Positions 34,914 to 44,811 are shown, numbered from the stretch's first letter. The stretch: 64,000 nucleotides of DNA from Nostoc sp. UHCC 0926 (GCF_028623165.1 NZ_CP117768.1:1612001-1676000), one strand, 5' to 3'. Notes: generated by a model from the sequence alone, not told the origin. Numbers and translations are program-made.

Positions 34914-36059
34914 TTAGCAAGGAATGATACTTTTAGTTTCGGAACTTTTCACTGGCGAATCAGGTTCATTGACCGGAACAGGCCCTAAGGTCACATTGCC
35001 CCAGCGCATCACGCTTGCAGAGGCAGAACTGGCTGCGCCAAAGCCATAGATCAAAACCAAGTCATTTTCATGAATTTTGCCCAGATCAGCAGCGTGGTAC
35101 AAATTGGCTACAGTTAGTGCTGGTCCAATGTTTGCATACAGAGGGTAGACATTAATTGTGCGCTCTGGGTCAATGCCCAATACACGCGTACAGAAGCTTG
35201 CAAACCAAGCAGTCGGAGTATTGAAAATAAAAAAGTCAATTTGCTCCAGGGTCACACCAGCAGCAGCAATAGCCCCCTCACAACAAGTAAGCAGTAAATC
35301 CGCAGCCGTTTCGCCGATCACTTTGTTCGTGCCCTTGGGCACCTGCATCTGAAACCGTTGATTGCCTTGTTTGTCCTCAGTAAGTTTAAAAGAGAATTGA
35401 TCGCACAAAATACTGGTATTAACTGTCTTTGTGCCAAGAATACCTTGGTTCGGTTTTAGTGAACTAACCAAGAAAGCTCCAGCACCATCGCTAAAAAACC
35501 ATGAAAGAGTGTCGTCTTTATCGAAGAAGCGAGAGTACGTACATGAGATCGCCACTAGCACATTGCGGTGTATTCCTGCTTGTACTAAAGCACAAGCAGT
35601 TTGAAGGGCAATCGGGGTACTAGCACATGATGCATCAAGATTCCATGCACCACACTGTAGCCCCATTTGACGAGCAAGGAAGGCGGCATTGCCAAATCCG
35701 ATTTGTTCAGGTAAAAACGAGGCGACGAGCAAAAGATCTACGTCGTTGACAGAAAGCTTTGCCGCTTCGAGAGCATCCTTTGCTGCGCGATACTCCAGGG
35801 TCAGTGACGACTCATTAGAAGCAAGTATCCTCTGCTCAACAGTTCCCCGAAAAGGATCTGACAGATAAGGCATCATCTCTAACTCAAACTTGTTGCTGGG
35901 CGTGGAATTATTTAGAGAGATCATCCTTGCCAAGCTTTTTTGCTCTAATTGAGTAACTATCTCAGGGTATTTCTCTTTGTAGTAATCTTTTGTACGTCTA
36001 ATGCTAGGAAAGCTGACTGCTAGTGAGGAAATGCCTACTGACGGGTACACCATGTTCAA
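34914..36059 (-). CDS. KSIII (FabH-like) thiolase-fold enzyme with altered active site
   Basis: 381 residues of the ketoacyl-ACP synthase III superfamily. The nucleophile is Cys145 in NLDASCASTPIA, and DGAGAFLVSS and GFGAASSASASVMRW are conserved glycine-rich loops. Where FabH has the catalytic His (FIPHQAN) this protein reads FIFNTPTAW with Asn280; the later Asn (YANIGPALT, Asn310) is present. Loss of the His argues against decarboxylative condensation and for acyl transfer or another Claisen-type step. The gene starts 7 bp after the ThDP-enzyme stop, so the two enzymes are almost certainly cotranscribed and may act on one pathway. Confidence 0.85.
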   Translation of the reverse strand: MNMVYPSVGISSLAVSFPSIRRTKDYYKEKYPEIVTQLEQKSLARMISLNNSTPSNKFELEMMPYLSDPFRGTVEQRILASNESSLTLEYRAAKDALEAAKLSVNDVDLLLVASFLPEQIGFGNAAFLARQMGLQCGAWNLDASCASTPIALQTACALVQAGIHRNVLVAISCTYSRFFDKDDTLSWFFSDGAGAFLVSSLKPNQGILGTKTVNTSILCDQFSFKLTEDKQGNQRFQMQVPKGTNKVIGETAADLLLTCCEGAIAAAGVTLEQIDFFIFNTPTAWFASFCTRVLGIDPERTINVYPLYANIGPALTVANLYHAADLGKIHENDLVLIYGFGAASSASASVMRWGNVTLGPVPVNEPDSPVKSSETKSIIPC

Positions 36060-36066
36060 GGTTATT

Positions 36067-37824
36067 TCAATAATTTGTAGTGCTTTGAGAAATTAAATTA
36101 TTAATACGATTTGCAATCGGTGCCTTCCAATTTGGGTCGATTATTACATCAACAACGAACGGATTAGTTGAAACAAGCGCTTTCTCTAGTGCTGCCTGAA
36201 TGTCAGACTCCCTTTCGACACGAATCCCATCGGCTCCCATCCCCCAGGCAATCTTAACGAAATCCGCCTGCGGAATCTCTACATTTATACCCTTCAACCC
36301 TTGCATCGTTGTTCCCTGGTCACACATGTTGTAGCGCGAGTCGTTGAGTACAATCCAGACAGCAGAAATTTGGTGTTGCACAGCTGTGCTTATCTCGTTA
36401 TTCATAAGCATGGCACCATCCCCGACAATTGCGACAGCCTTGCCATTTCTCGCCAGTGCCGCACCCACAACGCCCGTAACGAAATGCCCCATAGACCCGA
36501 AGCCAGTGCTGACCCGAAAGCGGCCTGGTTTAGTAAATCGCAGATAGTGAATTCCCCAGGCAAACGAGTTACCCGACTCAGCCATTACTACTGCATCGCT
36601 TCCTTCAACAATCACCTGTTGAATCGCATCCATAAGTACTTTGGGTCGCACTAAACCGCCTGTAGATGGTTTGATTAAATCAAGTTCAGGACGAGGCAGC
36701 GTTATCGTCGTTGAGCGACTATTACTTACAGAAAAGTGCTTCAGTAGCTTTTTCATGAACACTTTTACGTCAGATTGGATAGCAAACGTCTGAGCATATG
36801 GATACGCTGCTCCTGGCACATCTGGGTCAATGTCAATATGCAAAAATCCTCGCTGGGGGATCATGGTAGGGTTCCAGAACGAGGTAAACTCACCAAGGCG
36901 CGTTCCCAGAACCAAAGTATGCAAAGGACAGTACTCCTGCATATATGTCAAAACAGACTTGTGTCCAGCAAAGCCCGTGACTCCTACAAATTGTGGATGA
37001 TCTTCGGGAAAAATCCCCTTACCACGCGGCGAACACATTACCGCAGCCCCTGTTCTCTGAGCAACTTGGTGAATCTCTTCGGCAGCATCGCGTGCACCGA
37101 AGCCAACCCAGATGGCAAAGGGCCCTTCAGACAGTAACCGGACACATTCTGCGATTGTTTCCTCACTTGCTGTTACCACAGCATGAAACAGAGTTACTCG
37201 TGGCAATGATATCTTTAGTAAACTTGTCTGGATATTTGTTGGAATACTTATATGAGCTACGAATCCTCCTGGTTGTCCTAGTCCAAGGGTAAGCCTTCGA
37301 GAAATCTCTGGGAGTTCATCGCTACATTCAAGAGTAGTCGCGTAATGGAATATTTGCCCCGAAGTAAAAATACTTGTACTGGGCATAGTGTACGCGCTGG
37401 TTTCCTGGAAAGCCCAACGTCCCCGCTGTGGTGTCGAGGTTGAAGCTGACACAAAAATCACCTTAGCACCCTCCCAACGAGCAGCTAACAATCCTGTCAA
37501 AGCATTGGTGATCCCCGGCCCAGCTGTAGTGAATACCACAACCGGGCGATCACTAGCAAAGTACGCCTCAATGGCTGCAAAAGCAGCTCCTGCTTCGTGG
37601 CGAAAGTGCAGCACCTGGATGGAACTTTGGTGTAATGCAGCCCACACTGGCGCGATCGCACCTCCGGAAACACCAAAGGCATATTCCACTCCCATATCTC
37701 CCAGGATTTTTACCACTGCCTCTGCTACCGAAAAAGTTACAGATGGCTTGCTATGAGATAGCTGTTGAGTTGAGTTTAATTGTTCAGTGGTATTCGCTTG
37801 TCTATCCTGAAATTTAACATCCAT
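36067..37824 (-). CDS. Thiamine diphosphate-dependent enzyme (acetolactate synthase-like)
   Basis: 585 residues with the three-domain layout of ThDP decarboxylase/carboligases. The catalytic glutamate is in HFRHEAGAAFAAIEAYF (about residue 78) and the ThDP/Mg motif starts at GDGAMLMNNE and ends at VLNDSRYN (about 480-510). Unlike IlvB it has no IlvN neighbour and sits in an operon with a KSIII-like gene. Comparable ThDP plus thiolase-fold pairs make acyloin-type natural products, and ScyA in scytonemin synthesis is a related carboligase. I infer a biosynthetic carboligase rather than a branched-chain amino acid enzyme. The ATG at 37824 begins MDVKFQDRQANTT. Confidence 0.87.
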   Translation of the reverse strand: MDVKFQDRQANTTEQLNSTQQLSHSKPSVTFSVAEAVVKILGDMGVEYAFGVSGGAIAPVWAALHQSSIQVLHFRHEAGAAFAAIEAYFASDRPVVVFTTAGPGITNALTGLLAARWEGAKVIFVSASTSTPQRGRWAFQETSAYTMPSTSIFTSGQIFHYATTLECSDELPEISRRLTLGLGQPGGFVAHISIPTNIQTSLLKISLPRVTLFHAVVTASEETIAECVRLLSEGPFAIWVGFGARDAAEEIHQVAQRTGAAVMCSPRGKGIFPEDHPQFVGVTGFAGHKSVLTYMQEYCPLHTLVLGTRLGEFTSFWNPTMIPQRGFLHIDIDPDVPGAAYPYAQTFAIQSDVKVFMKKLLKHFSVSNSRSTTITLPRPELDLIKPSTGGLVRPKVLMDAIQQVIVEGSDAVVMAESGNSFAWGIHYLRFTKPGRFRVSTGFGSMGHFVTGVVGAALARNGKAVAIVGDGAMLMNNEISTAVQHQISAVWIVLNDSRYNMCDQGTTMQGLKGINVEIPQADFVKIAWGMGADGIRVERESDIQAALEKALVSTNPFVVDVIIDPNWKAPIANRINNLISQSTTNY

Positions 37825-38200
37825 ACAAACATCTTAGGTATAACTCCTTGTGTTAGATAATATTATTCCACACCCGAAGTAAGTCGGCGTAAATATTTTT
37901 CGTTTAAATCAGGCAGCAAGCAGCTATGCTGAAGCCAAGATGCAAGAAGGTTTTAGCCTAGTTCATTTTTATTAAGATAGTTTAGTTTTTTTGTGCCCAT
38001 TTATTTTTTTATCTTCACATAGTCTGCTATTTTCCTGTCTACCTACTTAAACTCTGCTTTGATATATAAGAAATGTTCAGAGACTTTAACAGCGGCAAAT
38101 ATGGCGATGCCTGCGGCGGGCTGCGCCAACGCAGATGGGTTCACCCGTCTTTTGGTTTGTGAAAGCTAAACACTATTAATCAAGCTTTGGGTATAAAAAG
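37825..38200. other. Divergent intergenic region with small dispersed repeat
   Basis: Should contain the promoter of the ThDP-enzyme operon. At 38101-38137 lies a small repeat (GGCGATGCCTGCGGCGGGCT, then GCGCCAACGCAG) that is shared with the TpsB remnant. Confidence 0.5.
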
Positions 38201-38904
38201 GTGATTAAATTCAATCAGTATAGGCTTTAACTTTCGATTGTTACGGAACCCTGATTGATTGGGAGAACGGCATCTTAGGGGTGCTAAAGCCACTTCTGCT
38301 GGTACATAACACTAATTTTGATGACGATCAAATTCTGGAACTTTTTGCTGAATTTGAAGCAGAAGTGGAAAAAGGAGAATATATCAAATATCGAGAAGTT
38401 TTGCAGATAGTAGTCCAGAAATTTGGTGAGCGATTGGGCTTTGAGCCAACTGCTGACGAACTAAATTCACTTGCTGATTCGATTCAGTATTGGCTACCTT
38501 TCCCCGATACAGTTGAGGCACTTAAAACCCTCAAGCAAAACTTTAAGCTGGTAATTATCTCAAATGTCGATGACGATCTCTTTGCTTTCTCGGCAAAGCA
38601 TTTGGAGGTGGAATTTGACCAGATAATCACAGCAGAACAGGCAAAAAGCTACAAACCCTCTTTAAACAACTTCAGACTGGCTATTGACAAAATTGATTTG
38701 CCGTTAGAGGAGATATTACACGTTGCTGCTAGTGTATATCACGATATAGTTACAGCCAAATCTCTAGGACTATCAACAGTCTGGGTAAACCGTCGAGCAA
38801 ACCAACAAGGAGTTAAGTCCACAGGATCAGCAATAAGTCAACCTGACTTAGAAGTGCCGGATTTAAAGACTCTCGCTGCTTTGAGTTCACCAAAACAATA
38901 CTGA
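38201..38904 (+). pseudogene. HAD hydrolase (haloacid dehalogenase type II-like), frameshifted near the start
   Basis: The HAD body is intact: LTFDCYGTLIDWE (motif I), VIISNVDDDLFAF (motif II), KSYKPSLNNFRLAI (motif III lysine) and HVAASVYHDIVTAKSLGLST (motif IV). However, motif I lies in a frame with a TAG immediately upstream (38221-38223) and no start codon before the motif. The GTG at 38201 opens MIKFNQY in another frame; adding one base after the TAT codon (near 38222) would join it to KALTFDCYG. A single-base deletion is the simplest reading. Translation from GTG at 38281 would lack the catalytic aspartate. Sequencing error is an alternative. Confidence 0.7.
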
Positions 38905-39155
38905 GCAATAAGTGCTGAGTGCCTAGCACTATTTCCATGAGGATTTGTTGTTACAAAACGAAACAGGGATTGCAACATAGATTGATTCTGCCTTAATCTG
39001 GAAAAACTACTACGCCAGCTTTATGCCACGTTCGCCCTTCTTTTGAGGGCGACTCGCAAAGGACGCGTGAGCTCGTACCAACGCTCTCCTTCTGGCTCTC
39101 CAGGATCAGCGTGCTGATAAACTTGTTCAATAAAACACTTTGATAGCCTAAAACG

Positions 39156-40025
39156 ATGAAAGCATCTGCTAATTTCGACTTTGAAGACGAGAAATTCAAT
39201 GCACCGCCTTCTCAAGTCATTCCCTGGTGTCAGATGATTAATCCTCGGTATGGCACAGATGGTATGCAATCCCACGGTTTGGCGATTAAGCTAGATAATG
39301 CCCATGCTGTCGGCTTTGTGCCAGATGATAATTGGCAGCAGGTAGAGCATGAATTTAGCTCTGGAGTCGAAACGGTGTTTATTAGCACTAGTCCACACTT
39401 GGTTTTAGTGCGTCGAGGGCCATTGTCTGTCAAAGACCGGGAAAGTGGTCTAAAACTGGGTACGCTCAAAGAAAATTATGATGCTTTTTTAGCCGACAAA
39501 CTTAAATTTAAAACCTTTACTCGCTATCTAATTTTTATAGTGGGTGAGAATAAAAAGTTTTTACATGAATCACCACTACAACTAACTCTTAATGGTGCCG
39601 CCGGAGCGAGTTTCAGCAAAACCTACTGCGAATATCAACAAGGTAAAGTAGTTAGTGGATTCGTTGCTGAACTAGAAAAGGCTTATGCTGTTTACCGCAA
39701 GCAACCCTTGACACCAAAAGGCCCTTTGTTCCATGCTCACGGGATTTTTTGCCCGATAATTGAGTGTGAAGAAAGAGGTATTGAACCAAATACAGTTCTG
39801 GTAGCTTCAACTGTAGACTACAAACATCCGACAGTAGGAACTTTAACACAATACTTAATTGCTTCCGATTCTCTTGAGTCTGCAATGATTTGCAAGACTT
39901 TTGAAGAATACAAAGATTTTGGGAAGGAACCTGTAAAATCAGAAACGCCTAAATTAGCGATGGCAGGAGTTTCCAACTCTTACGTTTATGCTGATGAAGA
40001 TGATTTTGCTTATCCGCCGTACTAA
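39156..40025 (+). CDS. DUF5895-type cyanobacterial protein
   Basis: 289 residues. The start MKASANFDFEDEKFNAPPSQ is followed by VIPWCQMINPRYGTDGMQSH, GFVPDDNWQQVEHEF and a basic RRGPLSVKDRESG segment; the C-terminus is acidic (YVYADEDDFAYPPY). The pattern matches a cyanobacterial family named DUF5895, abundant in Nostoc and without known function. No transmembrane segment. It stands alone; the 160 bp upstream contains repeat-like GC-rich DNA. Confidence 0.75.
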   Translation: MKASANFDFEDEKFNAPPSQVIPWCQMINPRYGTDGMQSHGLAIKLDNAHAVGFVPDDNWQQVEHEFSSGVETVFISTSPHLVLVRRGPLSVKDRESGLKLGTLKENYDAFLADKLKFKTFTRYLIFIVGENKKFLHESPLQLTLNGAAGASFSKTYCEYQQGKVVSGFVAELEKAYAVYRKQPLTPKGPLFHAHGIFCPIIECEERGIEPNTVLVASTVDYKHPTVGTLTQYLIASDSLESAMICKTFEEYKDFGKEPVKSETPKLAMAGVSNSYVYADEDDFAYPPY

Positions 40026-40073
40026 TAAAAGTGAGGAGTGAGGAGTGATAAATGATGAATTTTGAATTAATAA

Positions 40074-40132
40074 CAGACGCGATTAATCGCGTCTCTACTC
40101 CAAATTCCTGTACAGACGCGATTAATCGCGTC
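40074..40132. repeat. Two copies of an 18-bp palindrome
   Basis: GACGCGATTAATCGCGTC occurs at 40076-40093 and again at 40115-40132, each preceded by ACA. The copies lie between the converging DUF5895 and mltA genes. Each can form a hairpin at a transcript end. Confidence 0.85.
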
Positions 40133-40135
40133 TCT

Positions 40136-41422
40136 TTATTCTTTGAGCAGCAAATAATATAGTGAACCATTACCGCCTGTGATGCCAGCGCGATCGCCTG
40201 CTAGTTTACCAGACCCCATGAAATAATCTACCCGTCCTGGGCCTTTGATGGCGCTTCCTGTATCCTGGTCTAGCACAAAGCGGCTGACAGTACGCCTCTC
40301 TAGTTTGCCACCACTGGCAGGATAGGGAAATGAGTTATGAATCAGGGCTAGCGCTCCCGGTGGCATGAGAGACTTATCTGTAGCAATGGAACGTTCTGCT
40401 GTCACTGGCACACGAATACAGCCTGTAGCTGCGTTACCACCAGTTTCTTGAAAGAAAATAAATCGTTTCCAGCGTGGCAGATAATTGCTCAACTCCTGCG
40501 GCCGTCGCCGGAAGTAAGCAGTCATCCGTGGCAGTGTCAATCCATCTAGTGGAAGTTTGCCATCTTTGGCTAGTTCTTTGCCGATACTAGTCCAAGGGTA
40601 ATCAGTTCCACCTGCATAGCCAACTGACGTTGTTTTGCCATTAGTTAACTTAATTTGAGCAGAACCTTGGATATGTACCATGTATGCGTCAAAGCGATCG
40701 CGAAACCAAAGCAGTTCTAAACCGCGCAACTTGCCCTTATTTCCTTGTAAACCATCCTTACCTTCCAAATCAATTCGTTTTGGGTGGGGTTTACGCCATT
40801 GGCTGAAATCAGGTGGTAGCCGATAAAGAGGATACTTATATATTGAAGTCCTGACACGGCTAGCGGTGTAAACAGGTTCGTAGTAAGCAGTAAACTTAAC
40901 AGTACCCTTGCCATCGTTGCCCACGGACTGGTAGAAGACAAACTCACGGCGGACAGCGGCTTGTAGTTGCGCTGCTGACTTAGAACTGACAACCAGTTCG
41001 CGGAAACGTAGCAAACTCGTGCGGACGCGATCAAGGGTAATTTCCCTAACTGGATAATTTTGATATGCTGCGATCGCCTCCTTCTTTGTTAGGTAAAGCA
41101 GACTGTTGTCAATGGAAGCCAACAACGCATTGCGATCGCCTCCGGTAGGCGAAGTGCCAACGCCTGTTTTACCTGTTTGACCCCAAATTTGGTCATCCCA
41201 ACCCAAGCAAGTCTGCCCGAACGCACAATCGCTTGCGATAGCGATTGGTTTTAGCGGTGGCGTTAACTCAGGAGTAATTGGTACTGGCAGAGGTGGAAGA
41301 TCAGGAGTTGTGGGTACTGGCAACGGCAGTAAGTAAGGAACCTGAGCAACAGCCGACCAGAGAGGGTTTATAAGGGCAATTCCCAAACTCAAGGAAAGCA
41401 AAGCAAGGGTTTTTCTCATCAT
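40136..41422 (-). CDS. mltA: Membrane-bound lytic murein transglycosylase A (MltA) family
   Basis: 428 residues. An N-terminal signal sequence (KTLALLSLSLGIALINPLWS) precedes a proline-rich linker (about 30-60), then the MltA domain with VKFTAYYEPVYTASR, FDAYMVHIQGSAQI and a C-terminal 3D domain, LDQDTGSAIKGPGRVDYFMG, which supplies the catalytic aspartates. The enzyme cleaves peptidoglycan glycan strands to 1,6-anhydro ends in the periplasm. The start codon abuts the stop codon of the small upstream gene, so the two are cotranscribed. Confidence 0.93.
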   Translation of the reverse strand: MMRKTLALLSLSLGIALINPLWSAVAQVPYLLPLPVPTTPDLPPLPVPITPELTPPLKPIAIASDCAFGQTCLGWDDQIWGQTGKTGVGTSPTGGDRNALLASIDNSLLYLTKKEAIAAYQNYPVREITLDRVRTSLLRFRELVVSSKSAAQLQAAVRREFVFYQSVGNDGKGTVKFTAYYEPVYTASRVRTSIYKYPLYRLPPDFSQWRKPHPKRIDLEGKDGLQGNKGKLRGLELLWFRDRFDAYMVHIQGSAQIKLTNGKTTSVGYAGGTDYPWTSIGKELAKDGKLPLDGLTLPRMTAYFRRRPQELSNYLPRWKRFIFFQETGGNAATGCIRVPVTAERSIATDKSLMPPGALALIHNSFPYPASGGKLERRTVSRFVLDQDTGSAIKGPGRVDYFMGSGKLAGDRAGITGGNGSLYYLLLKE

Positions 41423-41677
41423 TTAGTTGAATCTTTCAACACTGGAACTAAAAACGGGTTCTACCCGGATTGCCACGATCCGAGAAGGGCGGATGACCAT
41501 ATATTCCCCTTGAATATTTTTGATCGGCACACTAATAAAGTCATTAGAAGCAGACTTTGGCACAAGTTCGCCACTATACCACTTTTGAAACTCTTGAATA
41601 GTAGGAAAACGTACTTCTTCCCGGTGACCGCTTTCCAGTAGGAGGTATACGGCATATTCATTTGCAGTTCTAGGCAT
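41423..41677 (-). CDS. Small conserved cyanobacterial protein upstream of mltA
   Basis: 84 residues starting at MPRTANEYAVYLLLESGHRE (ATG 41677; the frame also opens at 41701). It looks like a small beta-rich soluble domain (EEVRFPTIQEFQKWYSGELV, then GEYMVIRPSRIVAIRVEP). The stop codon directly abuts the mltA ATG, so the proteins are translated from one message, but no functional tie is known. Confidence 0.75.
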   Translation of the reverse strand: MPRTANEYAVYLLLESGHREEVRFPTIQEFQKWYSGELVPKSASNDFISVPIKNIQGEYMVIRPSRIVAIRVEPVFSSSVERFN

Positions 41678-41701
41678 AAGGTTGGATCGTTTGAAAAACA
41701 T

Positions 41702-42193
41702 TCAACCCATTGTTAACCACGTAACCCCCGAATGAAAAGGGTAAGCATACGGGAGGTGGGGAGCAGAGGGGCAAAAGGCAACAAATGCCCAATGACCAAT
41801 GCTGCATGACTCTTCACTGTAGACGCCTAATCCTTTAACCAGTTCCTTAAAAAGTGTAAGTTTACATTAGCTCTTGCATAACTCTCCAATTAACCTCTGA
41901 TAACTCATTGGCATTGTTGAACAACAGTTATTCAGGTGCACAGGGAGAAGTTACTGTAGTCTCTCAACCAACTAGTACTTCAAAAGTTGCAACACTACCG
42001 ATTTCTGAGGAATTAAAACTTCAACAATAATATGGCTACAAGCCCATCTGGAGTTTAGCAAGTCATGAACTTGTAGTAAATCCTCAAAAAATCTTGGAAT
42101 TTCAGCACTACCTACTTATTTTATTTCTCAACAAACCTTGCTAAAGCTGGTAGTTGTGCCAAGATTAATTTCAGGACTTAGGCAAGTGACACA
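41702..42193. other. Intergenic region
   Basis: No convincing gene. One short frame near 41910-42030 (QGEVTVVSQPTSTSKV) looks coding-like but lacks a start. At 42173-42186 AGGACTTAGGCAAGTG resembles one terminus of the 156-bp MITE. Confidence 0.4.
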
Positions 42194-43573
42194 ATGTTAG
42201 GACAATTATTAGACGGACGTTACCAAGTCCTCCAGGTCTTAGGTGGAGGTGGATTCGGTCAAACCTACATGGCCCAAGATACCCATAGACCAGGTTTCCC
42301 GAAATGCGTTGTCAAACACCTTAAGCCCGTCACTCGTAGCCCTGAATTTCTCGAAACTGCTAGACGGCTATTTACCAGTGAAGCAGAAACACTAGAACAA
42401 CTGGGTAACCATGACCAGATTCCTCGGCTTTTAGCCTATTTTGAAGACAACCAAGAGTTCTTCTTAGTGCAAGAGTTCATTGAAGGACATACTCTCAAAG
42501 CGGAACTATTCCCCAATCAACCTTGGACAGAAGATCAAGTAATTCAACTGCTCCAACAGGTCTTGGGTATTCTACAATTTATTCACAGCCACAACGTTAT
42601 TCATCGAGATATCAAGCCGGACAATATAATCAGGCGGCAACAAGACGGCAAGTTGGTGCTGATTGACTTTGGCGCAGTTAAACAAGTCCAAACTCAACTG
42701 CTTACAGTTCTAGGGCAGATGGGGGCTACTATTATCATTGGTACCCCAGGATATATGTCTACAGAACAGGGGCAAGGTAAGCCCCGCCCCAACAGCGATA
42801 TTTATTCCTTGGGCATTATTGGTATTCAATCGCTAACGGGGTTACATCCGATAAACTTTGAGGAAGACCCAGATACAGGAGAAATTTCTTGGCAGCATCA
42901 GGCTAACGTCAGTTCTGGGTTGGCATCTGTGCTATCTAAGATGGTATTACACCACTTCAAACAACGCTATCAGTCTGCGGCTGAAGTTCTACAGGTGCTT
43001 AAGGATCTCGATACTAAAATAGAAGCGCAATCACTTCAACCACTATCTTTTACACAACCGCCTCAAGCTTCACTTTCTCAACAAAACTCAATTGGGTATC
43101 CGCCTGCTTCTATCCTGTCTCCAGAAAATTACAGTCGGTTGGAAACAATTCTTTTGGAATTTGTCGGTCCCGTTGCCTCAAGATTACTACGACAAGTTGC
43201 GGCATCAGCGCCCAACCCCGAAGAATTAATTAATCAATTGACCCTTCATCTTCGAGGAAATCAACAAATTGATTTTAAGAAGAAAACAATGTTTCTATTA
43301 GAGAAACCGACTCTACTACAGGAATTTACTGTTAAATCTGAAATTAAGTCAAATAATTTCCCAAGCCAAGAACCTCAAGGAATCAGTGATAGCTTTGTGC
43401 ATCAGTGCGAACGGGAATTGGCTAATTTAATTGGGCCAATAGCTAAGTTCTTAGTCCAAAAAGCTGTTAAGTCTTCTGGGCAGATTTCTCGTGCAGAATT
43501 TGTGAAAGTTTTAGCATCACAAATTCCTGAACCTCAAAAAGCTTTGCAATTTCAGCAACGTCTACTTTCTTAA
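42194..43573 (+). CDS. Ser/Thr protein kinase with duplicated C-terminal domain
   Basis: 459 residues. Hanks-type kinase domain (1-270): glycine loop LGGGGFGQTYMAQD, VVKHLK lysine, catalytic loop HRDIKPDNIIRR, DFGAVKQ and GTPGYMSTEQ. The C-terminal part holds two copies of a roughly 60-residue helical domain, FVGPVASRLLRQVAASAPNP and LIGPIAKFLVQKAVKSSGQI, which also occurs in other cyanobacterial kinases (DUF8082-like). There is no transmembrane helix. The substrates are unknown. It stands alone. Confidence 0.92.
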   Translation: MLGQLLDGRYQVLQVLGGGGFGQTYMAQDTHRPGFPKCVVKHLKPVTRSPEFLETARRLFTSEAETLEQLGNHDQIPRLLAYFEDNQEFFLVQEFIEGHTLKAELFPNQPWTEDQVIQLLQQVLGILQFIHSHNVIHRDIKPDNIIRRQQDGKLVLIDFGAVKQVQTQLLTVLGQMGATIIIGTPGYMSTEQGQGKPRPNSDIYSLGIIGIQSLTGLHPINFEEDPDTGEISWQHQANVSSGLASVLSKMVLHHFKQRYQSAAEVLQVLKDLDTKIEAQSLQPLSFTQPPQASLSQQNSIGYPPASILSPENYSRLETILLEFVGPVASRLLRQVAASAPNPEELINQLTLHLRGNQQIDFKKKTMFLLEKPTLLQEFTVKSEIKSNNFPSQEPQGISDSFVHQCERELANLIGPIAKFLVQKAVKSSGQISRAEFVKVLASQIPEPQKALQFQQRLLS

Positions 43574-43724
43574 ATTTTTAGCTGATACCAATTTTGAAAA
43601 AAATGCAACAAATGGGTAGGTTGTGTTTCGCTTGACTTTTTCATAATCCAAAATCGTTCGACTGAGCGAACGTAAGAGCGTCTCTAAGAGTTGCCGAAGT
43701 CTAAAATCCAAAATTGAATTAGCT

Positions 43725-44633
43725 CTAATTATTCAGCATCTCCAGAGCTATTTTTAAGCTAGCTTTCATTCGATTAAATGCTTCTGCTAACCCGCCAATT
43801 TCATCACTAGAGCTTTCTTCAAAATCAGCGCTCATATCACCCACACTAACTTTTTGGGCTATTTTCTCTATTCTTCTGATCCGCTGAATCACATATTTTT
43901 TTATTAAGAAGTTAATTAAGAAAAGTACGAGCGCAAAGATAGTAATTAAAATTCCCATTATCAATGTCCAAGTCCGTTTGGCATTGGCAAAAATCTCTTG
44001 AGAGGGAACAGAGATTATTTGGGCAGAAACAATCTGATTCAGTTTCCAGCCAAAACCATTTTCCGATCCATAAGTTACCAGTTGACTCTTAGGAGCTTGA
44101 TCTGGTGTAGTATGACATCGCAGACATTGCTGCTGTGTAATCTTGAGTGGTTGGGCAATATAAAATACTTCGCCTTCTGACAAGGTGCGAAAGCCAGTAA
44201 TTTCTAAAGTCTTCGGTTCGTTGCGAAAACGCTCTACAAGTTGAGTTTCAAAACTATCGGCTTTATCTGCTAAATTAGTTGGATTAAGTGTTGCATCCTT
44301 ATGAAAAAAGTTTTTATATTCCGGCTTTTTACGAAAATTTTCAAAAACCTCTTTAGAAGAAAAAGTTGGTACTACTTCAGGCATGAACGTTGGGTTAGTA
44401 TCTAGTCTAGGTTCCAATAGAGGAACTATTCGATTTTGTGTATAATCTCTAACTGCGTTTACCATTTGGATGAGAGTCTGTGCTTGAGAAGCCACTTCAT
44501 TTTGCGCTCTCCCTTGAAGTACACTGGATAAGGCAACACCACTTCCCACAATACTGACTATGAAAACTAATATTAAAAGTAAGTTAAATTTAGCACCTAT
44601 TTTTAAGTTTTTTAACGTAATGTTGTTTAACAT
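43725..44633 (-). CDS. Tll0287-like (DUF3365) sensor with HAMP domain
   Basis: 302 residues. N-terminal transmembrane helix (FNLLLILVFIVSIVGSGVAL), a periplasmic Tll0287/DUF3365 domain with a c-type haem motif CLRCHTTPDQAP (about 190), a second helix (WTLIMGILITIFALVLFLIN) and a HAMP linker (RIEKIAQKVSVGDMSADFEE). There is no kinase or methyl-accepting domain after the HAMP, so it is a truncated-type redox or gas sensor, or it signals through a partner. It diverges from a PhnD-like lipoprotein gene across 178 bp. That pairing of a haem sensor with a binding protein may be functional, but this is inference. Confidence 0.87.
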   Translation of the reverse strand: MLNNITLKNLKIGAKFNLLLILVFIVSIVGSGVALSSVLQGRAQNEVASQAQTLIQMVNAVRDYTQNRIVPLLEPRLDTNPTFMPEVVPTFSSKEVFENFRKKPEYKNFFHKDATLNPTNLADKADSFETQLVERFRNEPKTLEITGFRTLSEGEVFYIAQPLKITQQQCLRCHTTPDQAPKSQLVTYGSENGFGWKLNQIVSAQIISVPSQEIFANAKRTWTLIMGILITIFALVLFLINFLIKKYVIQRIRRIEKIAQKVSVGDMSADFEESSSDEIGGLAEAFNRMKASLKIALEMLNN

Positions 44634-44811
44634 AACCTAAGCAACGAAGATAGCATCTGAGTTTGTCTAATATTTATTTATACCTGTTAGAAAGCATCTC
44701 AACAATATTTAAATAAATATTAATTTTTTGTTGCAATGTAACCTATTTAGGTAGTAGTCAAACTTATCTAAATTAGTCCTGAAAGCCAAGTTATTTCTTT
44801 AACCATAATTA

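Noticed and set aside
36301..37292. Antisense frames over the ThDP-enzyme gene
   Set aside because: Shadow frames; the minus-strand protein has all ThDP motifs.
40074..40132. Two 18-bp palindromes as a small CRISPR
   Set aside because: Only two copies with a 21-bp gap and no cas genes; better explained as dispersed palindromic repeats.
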